A stretch of 64,000 bases of DNA from Actinomortierella ambigua (Eukaryota; Mortierellomycota; Mortierellomycetes; Mortierellales; Mortierellaceae). Of this stretch, positions 22,076 through 34,771 are shown piece after piece. The translations under genes were made by a program, and so were the position numbers. The notes under the pieces were generated by a model. The model was not told the origin of the DNA and ran no database searches. It worked only from the letters and a program-made list of their open reading frames with translations. The stretch's first letter is position 1, and each line of letters starts with the position of its first letter. Location: assembly GCA_016098155.1 (NCBI GenBank), contig JAAAJB010000046.1, forward strand, positions 37,490 through 101,489, written 5' to 3'.

Positions 22076-24171
22076 TTACGAAGAGGTACGATATTGCAGC
22101 TTGTTGACTTCGGGCTCAAGCAGCTGCTGGGTCATGGCCGCCTCGATGGCCTTGGCCTGTGCTTCGGCATCGGCCTGGGACGAGGCCGAGACCTCGAGAT
22201 ACCACTTGATCTTGGGCTCCGTGCCACTCGTGCGCAGCGTAAACACACAGCCGTTGTCCAGATAGTACGTGATCATGTGGGCCGCGGCCGACACGGGCAA
22301 CACAGGCCGATGGTCCGGCTTGGACGAATCATACCCCACTGTCAGGTCGCGCACATGCGCCACCTTGTGAGGCCCAATATGGGTCGCATACGACAGCTTG
22401 TGCGCAAACTGTCCCTGAGGGTCCGCCTCCGGCGCCGCACCAAAGCGCATCTTGGCAAAGATGCGGTCAATCGTCTCCTTCTCGTGGCAGATAAAGTACG
22501 AGTTGGCCGACGCAAAATAACCATACTTTTGGTACAGGCTCTCCAGGTAGTCCGAGATCGTGCTGCCTTCCCGGTACAGTCTCGACGCCAGCTGGGCAAA
22601 GTAGCCCAGCGCACTGACACCGTCCTTGTCCCGGACAATATCGCCCAGCATGAATCCGATCGCCTCCTCGTAGCCAAAGATGATGTTGTAGCCTTCTTTC
22701 TCCAGATCGATCGCTCGGTTGCCGATCCACTTGAAGCCCGTCAGCGTGTCCTCCCAGTGAATGCCCTCAACCTTGGCCACCTTGGCCAGCATGCTCGACG
22801 ACACCGTCGAGCACAGCACGCCGACCTTGGCATCGCTCTTGCCCGAGGCGCGCCAGTTGCGGAGGGCCTCGCACGCAAACATTGTGCCGATCTGGTTACC
22901 CGTGAACAAGACCCACTCGCCCGAGCGCTGCTGCTCCGCGACTGTGAACCGATCCGCATCGGGGTCGTTGGCAAAGACAACCTTGGCACCGACCTCCTCG
23001 GCCGTCTTGAAGGCCAGGGCCAGGGCACCCTTGCCCTCCTCGGGGTTGGGGAAAGCAACAGTTGGGAACTCTGGATCGGGCTGGACCTGCTCCTTGGTAG
23101 GGACCAATGGTTGGAAACCAAACTCCTCCATCACACGGCACGCAAATGGATAGCCAACGCCATGCATGGCCGTGTACACAAACTTGGTCTCCGAGGCGGC
23201 ATTCACAGCCTTGTCGACGCACAGCTGTTGCACCTCGCTGAAGTAGGCAGGTACGAGCTCCGCCGTTGGGTCAACCAATGCTGGGTTGTCGAACGAGTTG
23301 TAGTCCCATGTCCATGGCTCCAGGTTCTCCAGAATCTTCTTGGCAATGCCCTCGTCATGGGGCGGGATGATCTGACACGCATTCTCCCAGTAGACCTTGT
23401 AGCCGTTGTCCTTCTTGGGATTGTGCGAGGCTGTAATCATGATACCGCAGGCGGCATTCAGCTTCTTGACACCAAAAGGAACCATAGGTGTGTGAACCAA
23501 GTTCTTGTAGGCATAGACCTTGACACCCTTCGCCAGAAAGGCGCCGGCTGTGAGGCGAGCAAAATCATTCGAGTGATGTCGATGATCGTGGCCAATCACG
23601 ACACCACGCTCCCTGGCATTCGGAACATGCTCCAGCACATACAGACAAAGACCCTGCGAGGCCTGGATGACTGTCAGATCGTTCATGCGGGAAAAGCCTG
23701 CCTCCATGGTAGCACGCAGACCTAAAATAAAATAAAAGTGAATCGGAAAAGAAGCGCACAACACACAGTTTTAGTCCTTGAAACCACCTTCGATTCTTCC
23801 CACGGATACACCGTTGCCACTAACATCAAGGCACAAAAAATAAAGGAGAGAGCTGTTGTACCTGCAGTGCCAAACTCAATGCGGTGACGAAGGCGAGCCT
23901 CCAGCTCAGCAGTGTTGTTCTGCTGGACAAGGAGTTCAATCTCCTTGCGGGTTTCTGGGTTCTATGGGTAGCAGTTAAAGAATAGGTGGGGGTCAGTTTT
24001 GTTGTTGCTGTGAATGGTTTGAACGTTCACAACTTCTTTAGAGTTCATTTCTCCATTTTACAAAGTTCCATGCGGCATGAAGCAAATTTGTTGATCAACT
24101 GGAGGCATTACCTTGTCCAGTCGGAGCCATTCATTGGCCAAGTCTGAGATGGGGATGCTGTGAGAGGACAT
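22076..24171 (-). CDS. PGM2: PGM2-family phosphopentomutase / phosphoglucomutase
   Basis: Exons 24171-24112, 23961-23862, 23721-22076; 601 residues, close to human PGM2 (612). The alpha-D-phosphohexomutase active site TASHNPKKDNGYK is at about 150-162, with the phosphoserine near 152. The metal loop DPDADRF follows in the middle, the sugar-binding loop GYEEAIGF after that, and a C-terminal phosphate loop LRTSGTEPKIKWY. The IEFGTAGLRATM junction is typical of the PGM2/PRM15 subgroup, which interconverts ribose-1- and ribose-5-phosphate and, less well, glucose phosphates. Substrate preference is inferred from the family. The start encodes MSSHSIPIS and is the only in-frame ATG of that exon. Confidence 0.95.
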
Positions 24172-24411
24172 GTCGAATGTGGAGAGGAGGAAAGAAAAGT
24201 ATGATAGCGAAGCCAGTTCTGGGTAGGCCTTTTTCTCAACGTTTTATATGGGGGGCCTTTTCCTAAAGAAGGCAACCGTGACTTGCAATCCCTCTCAGCC
24301 CTTCTTTGGCACAAAGAGACAAAGAGGTACAAGAAAAAAAACTGGATCCAAAATTGTGGGGAATCTGGAACAGGAGACGACACCACATATACCTTTTTTA
24401 TTTGTGATTAT

Positions 24412-27358
24412 TTACATGCGCTCAACAAGACGGAAACCAGCAAACACAAATGGGTAGTTGGCCTGGTACCAGTTACGGTACGATCGGCGCAAGGCCATAC
24501 GAGGATGGGTGGCCCATGAGGCACCCAGGACGACCATATGCTTGCCGTCGAAAAAGTCGGACGAGTACCCAGGGTACAGCTTCGACTTTGAAAAGTCGGC
24601 TGGGTCCTTGCACAACGGCGCAAACACGGTGCTTGTCCAGTCCCACAGAGCACCAGGACCTTGCAGCCAAGTAGTTACATCTGTCTGGGATGCCGTCGTC
24701 GACGACGACGACGACGACTCTTGCAGCAAGAGCGCCTCGCTCATCACGGGATACCAATGACGGAGACCAAACGTGTCGTTCCTCAGGCCATCCTTTGCTT
24801 GCTTAACCTTGAACACGATCGACAGCTCCGCTTCCGTTGGCAGAGACAACTTCTTGGAACCTGCTGGGAGCGTGGACTGGAGCCATTGTACGTATCCACC
24901 GGCCTGGACATAGGAGCAACTGACAGGCCAGTTGTAGGCAGCGTGCAAGGGGACCGGCCCATAGACGGAGCGAACAAAAACCTCGTCCTGTGCCTTCAAG
25001 ATCCACGAGGCTGGCAAGGATGTCGACGAGTGATGCAAAAGACCGGTCGCGCGCAGGTACTGGAAGTACTCGCCATTGGTCACCTGCCGGGACTGGATCT
25101 TGTACGGCTTGGGCATCGATACTCCCTCCTCCAGCTGGATGCGAGGGGATTCATTGTCCCATCCAAAAGGTGACGTCAGATCGCCCTTACCATGGCTGGT
25201 CAGGTCCCTGCTCTCGTCGTCGTGGTGGCCAAGAGTGAGCATCTCGGGGTCCAGCTCAGTCGGCGTGACCTTGATCCACGTCGCAGGAGCAAGGCCCTGG
25301 GGCTCACCGACAGGCTTCTTGCTGCCACTCTCCGACAGCCACGGCGCACGCATCGAGGGCGGGGGCCGTGTGTTGGGCGACTGGACAAGCATGTAGAGCA
25401 ATGTCTCGAGATGCATTGCCTCGTGCTCAAAGGCCATAAAGATCACTCTTGCTAGTCGCCGCGTCAGCGGATACTGTGTGCGATCCTGAATTACATGGAG
25501 CATGCGCTGGCGGGTGCGGTCACGAAAGTCAAGGATATCCTTGATATCGGGCCACTGGTCAGGCACCTCCGAATGTTGGTGACACTGGGTGGGATCGTCC
25601 ACATCAGGATCAATGCCTCGCTCAAAGATAGTGCCAAAGTAGGCTGGCTCGAGCGGTGATTCGCCAAGGACACGTGAGAGCTGCAGGTCCATGAAGACAG
25701 GGATGTGGCCGAGATAAAAAATAAAGGGGTGGCGAAGATCAATTGGCTTCTCAAGCAGCATCTTGGGGTGCTGGATCATGTCGAGCGTCACCGTGTCCCA
25801 CGCCTTCCAGAGCTGAGTCCACTCGGCGGCGCTTGGCAGTGGGCTCTGTGGCGCGAACGTGGAAAAATGGAATGCAGCCTTGCGGAGCATGTGCAAATCA
25901 TAGCGGCGGCTCGTGCTCGTATATTGGCCAATGCGCGTGAAACTGGCATCGTCAAAGAGCTGGGCAGACTCCTCGAGGGACCACTTGTACGAATATTCGA
26001 CATTGATAAGCTCGCCCTCGGCCAGGTCGATCACAGTCTTCTCACCAGACTTTGAGCAGAGGTAAGTCAATTGGTGGGCTTGGCGAACACGGTAGTAGGC
26101 CTCGTGGCGACCAGCAACCTCGTTGTAGCGAGCAAAGTACTCAAAATTGGCGCGATCAATGAATGACTGTCCCAGGATGACATTGATATGGTCAAGGCCA
26201 TTCATCACGAACTCGCGGGTGACACCCTTCGAGTCGTTGTAGGCAACAGTGATTTCCTTGGGATCATTGCGGCGATCGACACCAACGAGGAAAGTATCGC
26301 CGACATTGAGCATGCCGTGGTAGGACGTCAAAAAGTCGCGAGCTTCGTCACGGTGGAGGTTGCCGACCGAGGAGCCTAGCCACAGGATCGTCTTGGGAAT
26401 CTCGTTTGGGAACGAGTCGAGAAACTTGAGGCCCTCGTCGTATGTGCCCCACAGGCCAGCTGTGGTGACGTTGGTGAATCGACCAAGTGACTTGAGCGAC
26501 TGGTTGTGTAAGCATTGTCAGAGGCAAAGGGGAAAGGAAAGGAAAGAAAAGGAAAGTTTAAGCCCAACGCACTGTTGCCCCCGCATTGCATTTAAAATTA
26601 TTTTCCCATGGTCCTAGCGGAATACAATGAGAAAAAAAAAGTAAAAATAGACGGAGGGGAAACACGCATACCTTCGTAAGCTCATCAACCATTAGATCAA
26701 GAGCGTAGTAGCGGATGTTTTTGCGTTTCTTCTCCAGGGCATTCAGGAGCAGTACTGTCTTGCGAAGTGATCTGATGTCATTGTGTGGAGAGATATTGAA
26801 AAAGCTTGTAAGCGTGATGGCGTGAATTGATATCATCATCTGTTCCCAATCAGTAATAGTCCCTTACCCTGCCCCGAGCTCAACCACGACGCTGTTGTCG
26901 GGAATGTGCTCAATAATGCGATCGATATCCTTCGTGAGAACGTCAATCTCCTCATTGGTCAGGTAGTACTCTTCCAGGTAAGTGATCTCATCAAAGAGCT
27001 GCAGGCCGCGGTCGTCATAGAGAACCAGCGTAGGGATGGTCTTTTCTTGCCCAGCCGGCTTCGTGAGGCCGTCGAGGATCATCTTGGGTAAGTCGAACAG
27101 AGACTCGTCGGCCGTGCTAGCCTCCTCATCGCTGTCGTTAGCGCTTCCTTCGGGAGACGGAAGGCTATGACCTAGATCCTCGCCATGAGGATTGTGAACC
27201 GTCTTGGTGCGCTTATTCTTGGCCGACGCAGTAAGCTGACCGCTCCCGCTACTTGAGTCGCTTTCGTCATCCGACCTGGATCGTCCCACGGACGAGCTAC
27301 GAATGTCGATGATCGTAGGCCCGGCGTGGGAATCTTGTTGGAGGGTAGAAGGGAGCAT
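24412..27358 (-). CDS. EGT1: Ergothioneine biosynthesis protein Egt1 (EgtD-EgtB fusion)
   Basis: Exons 27358-26868, 26771-26672, 26499-24412; 892 residues (Neurospora Egt1 about 876). The N-terminal half is a SAM-dependent histidine trimethyltransferase: LYDDRGLQLFDEITYLEEYY, then VVVELGAGS split by intron 1. This makes hercynine. The C-terminal half is a DinB-like plus formylglycine-enzyme-like sulfoxide synthase, an iron enzyme joining hercynine and cysteine. The iron ligands are visible as LGHIPVF (about 462) and HEAMHLE (H-x3-H-x-E, about 556-562). The C-terminus ends in an FGE-type core (GASWATHPRMALRRSYRNWY and FAGFRLVE). The first 85 residues are Ser/Asp-rich and probably disordered. 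A PLP-dependent lyase such as Egt2 would be needed to finish the pathway; none lies in this window. Confidence 0.97.
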
Positions 27359-28887
27359 GGCAAATTTAAGGATTGTGTTGAACAAGGGGTAACAGTGTCT
27401 CTATCGGTTGAACGAGATTCGACCTTTATCGTGTTGAAACGAAGAATGGAGTGGTTGTGAGAAAGTCTGGTGAAGAAAAAAAAAAGAAGAGAGGAAGCAA
27501 AGGAAGGGAGCTTCCTTATTTAATCTGGGTCCCTTCACCTCGATACGATATTATACCCAACGAATGAATGGTTGGACACTTATCGCCCATTCGCTGTTAG
27601 CTCAATTCCCCTCGATCAAACCAAACAGTCGCCGGCATTGACCAGAGGTAGTACGAAATGAAACCTTGACACCTTTGGCAAAGACGAGTACACACGCCAT
27701 CTCTCGTCAACAAACCAGCCTCCACCACATCTATACGCGCACATCATTATCATTGCGTAACAGGTTTTTTTAGCGCGCTTTGAACACCCACGCTCCTCTT
27801 TCCTGCCCTTTGCATGACCTTTAGCAAGGCATGGGGAGGGCCCCATAGTTCTTGTCTTTTCGCGCATGGCGCGAACGCTTGCCCTGGGCGCAGTTTCCTG
27901 TGGGGGCAAATGGAGTCTGCGAGAGAGAGAAAAAGTGACAAAGAGAGAGTGTGAAAAGTTTTCTGTTATGCTGGACTGGTGCATGGTAGGGCGTGAGCAC
28001 AACACAAAGGTTCTGAAAGCTGCCCCTGAGTCCTTGAAATCGACCTCAAGGATGAGTTGTGCGTTGTACAAAACAAGTACCCCTTATTACGTGCGGGGCA
28101 TGGTTTGCAACTGTGGGTCTGGATTCGGCTGATCTCATAATCGAATGGACGTCTTCAGATGCTCCTAAACTCCTCTCGCTACCCTTATTCTTTTTTCCCT
28201 TTTCTCTTCTCTTCTCACCGTACGAGTGCGTGAAGGACCCCGTTACGTTAGTAATGATTCTCGGACTTGTTTCTTTGAGAGAGAGTACGCTGACAAATAG
28301 CTCGGCGCCTTTAAGATCCTCCACTCAGAAGAGAATGATAGAATAGCGTCAAATGAGAATTATAAAGGGTTGCGCAGTGTCTCGGAGCCAACAAAGTTAT
28401 GTCAATTACAACAAGGGTTATCCATCAAAGGATGACAGATGAATCGCCGCAGCCGACTTTGCTGGGCACGAAAAAGCGCAATTGCGCGTAGATGGCAGTA
28501 GAGGAGAAGGAAAGCAGGAAGGTGACAAAAAAAATTTTTTTTTTGATCTCTCAATCATCTGAGTTGGTTGGCACCCGTCCAACCAACCCACGAAGCAAAT
28601 CAAAACGCGAGGGCCCAAGCCTGATGATGTCAAACGCGATTCTGCAAGTCAAGCGCGATTTTTTTATTTTTATTTTTATTTTGACAAGGAACGGTAGAGT
28701 ACAAGGGGTAAAAGGAGGGGGGTATAGTCTACAGAGAGAGAGGGGTGGGAATGAGTAGTTTGATGTCGAAGGGGGGGTGAATGGGTGCACTGTTAAGTGG
28801 CTACCTCTGAAATTAGAGCGTTGGGTAGGTCAGATCCTGCGTTACGGCAATAAAACTATTGCTTCTTCTTCCTCTTCTTCTTCTTCT
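27359..28887. other. Intergenic stretch between EGT1 and a membrane-protein gene
   Basis: 1.5 kb holding the EGT1 upstream region and the 3' side of the next gene. Only unconvincing frames are present, for example 27616-28071 on the minus strand, with no motif and skewed composition. I see nothing to annotate. Confidence 0.6.
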
Positions 28888-29454
28888 TCAAGGCCTAGAT
28901 TTGCGATCCATAGCACGAGGCAATGGCTGGACTCCGACCGAGTTGCGCCTCTCTCGAACGGTGCTGGCAGCCGTGGTGGCAGAGCCTGTGCCTTGGCCTC
29001 CGGACCCGCCTCCGAGAGTCGCCAGGCTAATCACGCTGCCTCCTGGCAACGGTGACCGGTGCAGGTCATCGTCCTCGCCCACCGACATAAAGTCCCCTGT
29101 CGGCTCTTGCTTTTTGGTCCGCCCACTGCGATATTTGCGGACACCAATGTAGGCCAGCAGTCCAACAATGATGACGCTTAGGCTGACCAGCCCCCAATTT
29201 CGCCATACAATGCCATTATTGGCATCACTGTTCATGCTCGGGGGTGCACTGGCATCAATGGGCGGTGGTGGCCAGGAGCCAATGACGGTCGTGACAGGTG
29301 CCCTCGTGGTCACATGGGGAAACATTGTGTGGTTCGCCGTCTGGTAGGCTGGAATGACGGTGGTGCTGCCATTGTAGGTGAAGGTGATTATTTGCGTGTT
29401 GACAGATGTTGGTGTGGGCTGTGGGGATGCTATTGTCTTCTCGGGAGGTGGCAT
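28888..29454 (-). CDS. Single-pass membrane protein, unknown function
   Basis: 188 residues in one exon from the ATG at 29454. A Pro/Thr/Ser-rich N-terminal half of about 85 residues with possible N-glycosylation sites (NGS, NHT) is followed by one hydrophobic segment (LVSLSVIIVGLLAYIGV, about 88-104). Then come a positive stop-transfer patch (RKYRSGRTKK) and a Gly/Ser/Thr-rich cytosolic tail of about 80 residues. There is no signal peptide at this start, so either it is a type III protein or a 5' exon is missing. Small wall- or mucin-like membrane proteins of this shape are common in fungi. No family is recognised. Confidence 0.55.
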   Translation of the reverse strand: MPPPEKTIASPQPTPTSVNTQIITFTYNGSTTVIPAYQTANHTMFPHVTTRAPVTTVIGSWPPPPIDASAPPSMNSDANNGIVWRNWGLVSLSVIIVGLLAYIGVRKYRSGRTKKQEPTGDFMSVGEDDDLHRSPLPGGSVISLATLGGGSGGQGTGSATTAASTVRERRNSVGVQPLPRAMDRKSRP

Positions 29455-30169
29455 GGCTGCATGCAACGATGAATGAACGAACAATCAAGGAAAGGACGCT
29501 GCTCCGTGAGGGCTGGTTTGTTGCCCAGTTGGCTTTCGAGGAGTATGGTTGGCTGGCTGGTTGGCTGGCTGGTTGGCTGGCTCGAGTGTAGCTAGTATGA
29601 GGAGGAAGCAGCTTGCTGCAGGCCTGTCATTACCGCTGCTGAGAGAGTGAGGGATGCAAAGGTTCAGCCGGGCAGAAAAGCCACTTTGACTATAACTTTA
29701 AATTGCTCGCACACAGCAGCAGAGCTTTTTTCACTTTTCTGCGGGGGCCACACTTTGCCTGTTGGCGATCTTCCTTCCTCTACCTTGCCAGAAGGCGGAT
29801 AGACTTTGACGGCCTCAAGTCCTGGCAAGCACCCTACTGAGCTAGAAGTGTTCAGGGCTGGCATCTTGTTCAGCTCTTTCACTGCGCATTTGTGTGTTCG
29901 CGTCGTTTGCATGGGCTGTAGCCTGTCAAAGTCCGTCGACTCTTCTCATGATCTCATAAGAGCCGCCAGTTCATGTATGTACAGTTCTGTACACACTGTC
30001 GAGCCACAGTAGGCCTAAAAAAACCGTCGCCCGCGAAGAAATGGGTTTAAGCTTTCTGTTGTGTTTCTTCACCTTTTTGTTTTTTTCTTTCCTTTCCTTC
30101 TTTCTCTCACACCTTCCCCTCTCTACCACTTTCCTTTCCAGCCTTCTCCCCAACTACACTCCTCCCATC
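29455..30169. other. Divergent intergenic region with GGTTGGCT repeats
   Basis: 715 bp between two divergently transcribed genes, so it probably holds both promoters. A short tandem of GGCTGGTT units lies at about 29546-29582. A CT-rich tract at about 30050-30150 precedes the UPF0145 start. Confidence 0.6.
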
Positions 30170-31361
30170 ATGTCGGCTGCCCCTGTCCGTGCTATCGATC
30201 GTCGTTTCACATCGACCACTTTTGACTTTCCCAACTACACCATTGTAATGGATTTCTCCCCTTCCTCTTGACGGTTTATTCATTATGATCGCGCCATATG
30301 TATGTGGTGCCAGGCACTCACACATCCTACTCTATGTCTGGATCCCATCGTGTTCTTACTCTATAGGCCCAGATTCATGGTGTTGTCCGAGGGTGAGTCT
30401 TGACATGTAGCCTCTTCAACAATTTCATGAAGACACGAGCAAGAAAATGAGAAAGACGAGAAAAGAAAGAAAATAGGATGTACATTGTCATTTGAGTCAT
30501 AGTTCTTTGGCCAACTTACTTGAGACCTCTCTCTTCATGTTGCTCTATATATATTCTAGAATCACCGTTCGTAACCCGAATGTATGTGTGATGGTGGAGA
30601 GGCAATGGAAACTTGATCATATCGAGGAAGCAAAGCAAAGAAGGAAAAGAATATTATTGTCTGCGGCCATGTCTGAAACAGGGGAGAGAGAGGGAAACCT
30701 AATAGTCCTCGCCTTTGCTACCTGCTCTACACATACATAGGCTGGAAAAGCGATTATCGGCGCCTTTGCTTCTCTGACAGGTGGCGAGTCCTCGACCTAT
30801 ATCGAGATGGCCGAGAAGGCTCGTGAGCGTGCTTTCATGCGCATGCTGGAACATGGAGCTGCCGTCGGTGGAAATGGTAAAGAAAAAGATTGCATCATCC
30901 CCCCCCCACCAAAAAAAAAAAAAAAAGAAAGAAAAAAGCTGTACAGTGGTTGTTTTACGGCCACAACAATGTATCGCAAACCAATTGAACTGATAATCAT
31001 CTTTAAAAATACACAGCTGTACTCGGAGTCCAATTCACTGGCCAAGAAATCACAGAGGGAATGACTGAAGTCATGGCCTATGGCACGGTAGGTCCCGGTA
31101 TTTTATTGGTCTGACTGTAATATGTTGAGTATTTGGATTTTGAAAGTACTGAAATTTTTACACCCACCACCTTGTTGATAGGCCGTTACATTGGTACCCA
31201 AGCAGCCCACTTATACCCAAGCCCCAGCCTTCTCGCCCCAGCAGCCTTACCAGGCCGTGCCTCCAGGTTCTAGCCCATACCAAGCTCCCATGACTGCTCC
31301 TCCAATGACTCCTCACGGAGCCCCCCAGGCGTACGCAGTGCCTCCGCCAGCCAAGAACTAG
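30170..31361 (+). CDS. UPF0145 / YbjQ family protein
   Basis: Six exons: 30170-30244, 30373-30392 (20 nt), 30560-30581 (22 nt), 30741-30876, 31017-31087, 31182-31361; 167 residues. The core matches the small YbjQ_1 family: HGVVRGITVR, then a long acidic/basic helix (EMAEKARERAFMRMLEHG), GGNAVLGVQF and MAYGTAVTLV. Bacterial members form pentamers and have been called heavy-metal binding, but the biochemical role is unknown. A Pro/Gln/Ala-rich tail of about 50 residues after the domain ends PPPAKN and is absent from bacterial members. Two consecutive micro-exons carry conserved codons of the first strand pair. It converges with the MFS gene 136 bp away. Confidence 0.88.
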
Positions 31362-31497
31362 ATGTCAGTTTTCTCCTTTCCTGCGAATAAAAAAAAGAGG
31401 TACCATTGTTCATACACATGTGTATGATTGTACGCGTTTGTTTGTGTCTGTCTGTGTCTGTGTGTGTGTGTATGTGTATTGGGCCTTTCTCTCCTCT

Positions 31498-33946
31498 CTA
31501 TCGCATCATCATGCCGATGCCAAACACTGTCCAGCTTGTGACGAGGAGTGAGGTCCAAAACATGATCCAGAAATGAGCCTGCCGTCTCTTTGCAGGGTCG
31601 ACTTTGGCGTGCTCGCCATTGTCGATGCGGACACTATACCGTCGCTCCAGTTCTTCAAACCCCGCACGGTAGCCTGGCAGCATTGGTCCCGTCACGTCAA
31701 CGTCTTCCTCTTCATCATCCTCATCCTCATTGGCGTCTTCAATATCCTCGTCTTCGCTCTGGATATCCTCTGCTGCATTCGAGTGTCTTCGGGCTTGGCG
31801 CTGAGATGGGCCAGATTGAGTTCTCGCGAAAGAGAGGTGCTGTTGCTCGATAGATTCTTTCCGTCCGCTCGCTGATAGAGTGGTGGTGAGGGCGGGAGGG
31901 TGCTGTTGGCTCAACTCTATCATGGACACTTCCTCGGCATCGGGCTCATCTTCTAGATCAAAGATTGGCTCGCCCATCATTGCCTCGAGGATGTCGTGTG
32001 ACCGTCGCGTCTTCCTCCGACGCCCTGGACTCTGTCGCTGCTGCTGCTGCTGCCGCCGTCGTTGTCGCTGCCAACGGCCATTCGACCCTCGCCTATCAAA
32101 ACCATCGGCGTCACTGTCGTCGTCGTCATCGTCGTCCTCTTCCTCTTCTCCTTCTTCGTCAGCATCGGCAGGCTGTGGTCTTCCTCGCTTATAGACGGCG
32201 TTGACAAGGCCTGTCGCAGTATTGCCATTCTCGCCATCGGTCCAGTGACGATCGCCCCAGACAAAGATCGAGGCCGCAATGGCTGCCAGGATGGCAACGG
32301 TCAAAAACATGCCGAGGATCCGCATCTCTTCTCGATCCTGAGTCTCCAACGTTTTCTCCACGGCTGGGAAGATATGGTGATACCATTTTTCAAGAGCGTC
32401 CTCGATCTGTTGAGTGATACTCCTGCTGTCATCACCATCATTGTCACTCCTCCCAAAGTCCTGCATCATCCCGGCCAAGGTGCCAACTAAGGTCGCACCA
32501 ATGTTGTCGATTGACCGGTGCAGGCCAAGCCCGGTGGGGACGTGGCGCGTCAGGATCGGCATGGTGGTGACGATGGAGAGCGTCCCAATGGCCAGTGAGA
32601 GCGCAAAGAGGAGCATAGGGATCGACGGTAGAACAGGGATAACATTGTAGGGGATCAATATCAGCAAATGAGTTCCAATGAGCAACAAGGCTGTCACCAA
32701 TACTATTCATAGAAGAGAGATAAAACAAAAAAAGTTTTTGGTCACTAAGGTTGCTCAGCATTACTTTCTCTTTCCTCCCTTCCTTTAAAAAAGGGTTGAG
32801 TGGTTGCTTACAGAGCCAGGCTCGCTTGCCTACAGAGTCAATAAAGGTTCCAAGGAAAGGGTAGACGATCAGAGGGACGGCTAAAGTGATGGAGGCGTCC
32901 CAGGCGGCGACTTTGTCGCTGAGATCATAACGGTGTTTGACGATGCTGCTGGCCTGGTGCATGAACGGGTTCCAACTGGCGCCGAAAAGAAAGCTCATGG
33001 TTAGCAATGTCCAAAACATGCTAGAGAAACTGTAGACCTCCCGCCAGCCGATGGAAGTCCGCTTGGCCTTGAGCAAGATGGTGATCCGTGCAACTGTGCG
33101 AGCGTCCTCGTCGGGCTTCTTGACCATGAATAAGAACAGGATGTTCATCACCCATGCAACACAGGCAATGATGAGCGATACCAGGAAGGGGGTGACGAAC
33201 CCAAAGGGGGGCAAGGTCGACAGAGGGTATGCGCCTGCGAGGGCTAAAAAGCCTGCCAACTTGCCGGTTGTCAACCCTAGGGCCAACACCAGCGCAAGGC
33301 TTTTGTTCTTAAAGTATCGCACCCACATGGTCTCCTGGATGATTGTAATGGGCCCTGCTCCGATACCAAAAAGGCAGAAGCCAATGATCATGACTTTGAC
33401 GGAGCGCACCCAGCAGCCGAGGACAACGACGACTTGGGCCAGCACGACGACGGTGGAGAAGACGATCGAGCTTGGACCCGTTCCGTATCGCTCGACCAGC
33501 AAGCCGCCGATCAACGGCACAACGGTTGGGAAGAGTGTCAGCGAGGATTGGAGCAGTGAAAACTGGGTGTTGGTGATGCCCATATGGTCCTTTAGGACGT
33601 CCTTCAGCGGCCCAACAGTGTGGGCTGTAAAGTGGGTACTCACGCCAAGTAGTGCCGCGGTGAAGAACGCAGCCCAGGCCGCAGTGGACTTTTCCCTCTC
33701 TTTCTTATTGGCAGATCCCTGTGATCGTCCACGGCGAGAAGGGATGGTATCGACTCTGTTGTCGTGGTCGTCATCGTCATAGTGGCTCTCTGGATGCAGG
33801 AGACGCGAGGCGTCAGCGGCATCGATGCGGCTGACGAGGTCACGCTGGCCGGTGCGGAAGGGGTCAGTCGTGGTAGCGACAGGAGATGTCGACCCCTCAC
33901 CCAACGGTGGGTCCTCCTTGAGAGGCTGATAGACATGAGCAGCCAT
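31498..33946 (-). CDS. Major facilitator superfamily transporter, MFSD1-like
   Basis: Exons 33946-32812 and 32702-31498; 779 residues. Twelve hydrophobic segments can be counted, with an MFS loop (GGLLVERYG) after the second. The opening transmembrane stretch has FTAHTVGPLKDVLKDHMGIT, reminiscent of MFSD1-like lysosomal carriers. The N-terminal 75 residues are cytosolic, carrying an acidic dileucine-type motif (DASRLL) that could direct it to the vacuole. A hydrophilic insert (GRSDNDGDDSRS to REEMR) lies between late helices. After them comes a long tail of Asp/Glu runs, Arg/Gln stretches and a final hydrophobic segment (FWIMFWTSLLVTSWTVFGIGM). Substrate cannot be read from sequence; MFSD1 moves dipeptides, which is only a suggestion. 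Confidence 0.82.
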
Positions 33947-34771
33947 TCTCAGACAGACATGAGGGAAAGAAGAGGGCTGCGAGGGGTTGAGGGTGGAGAA
34001 TGTGACAAATGGGGTGATTGTTGTTGGAAAGAGGATGGATGGAGGGGTGGGATTCGGGTTTTGTAAAGAGTTGTCTCGCTCACAGGGTTGGTTTTGCTCT
34101 TTCTGTCTGTCTCGTGGGTGACGAGGAGCAGGAGGGCGGCATGCAGACGAGAGGGGGAAAAGGACACGACGCCAGCCTGTCAAAGCTGCACGCCTCACCC
34201 TCGGCCCGAAAGGGGAGATTGATGTGCGTGTCTACAGACGACTGCCACACAGCCTACACAGTTGGATCTAACAAACATAGTGGGGTCTGTATGTGTGTGT
34301 GGACAAAAGAACTGCAGTCGATAAAGCTGGAAGGAAGGAAGGAAGGAGAGTGGGAAGGAAAGAAAGAAGGCGAGGAAGGATGGTAGGAAGGAAGGGGAGA
34401 GAGAAAGAAGGATAGATGGTAGACGATCGGCCTGGGCAGCTGTCTCCTCAGGCACATCGAAAGAGGTGACGTGCGAAACTTTGAGAAAAGAGTTCAGTGC
34501 CCCAACCTCCCTTCCTCCTTCTTTGCCTTGCCTTGCCTTGCTCACCCCCCCCCCTTCCTCACCTGCCACGCCCTATTTTTTGCCAAGTTCTATTCCCCCC
34601 CCCTCTTCTTCTTCTCTCCAACGCACCTCTCGGCCGTCGACCAAGCAAGCACCTTCCATTCTTCCGCAGCTCAAGCTCAGGAATCAAGTCTTGCTACACC
34701 TCCCCCACCCCCCCCCCCCCGACGCCATCTCTCTTTCCGCTCGCCATCAGACATCTCCCCCTCCACCAGCC
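33947..34771. other. Divergent promoter region between MFS gene and VPS35
   Basis: 825 bp. The MFS side is purine-rich on the plus strand with GGAAG/GAAGG repeats (about 34330-34420). The VPS35 side is C/T-rich (about 34500-34730) with long C runs. No coding sequence is seen. Confidence 0.6.

Noticed and set aside
22094..23725. 543-codon open frame on the plus strand opposite the PGM2-type gene
   Set aside because: It is an antisense shadow. The PGM2 reading has all family motifs, while the antisense translation is Arg/Leu/His-rich with no motif, as expected from biased codon use on the other strand.
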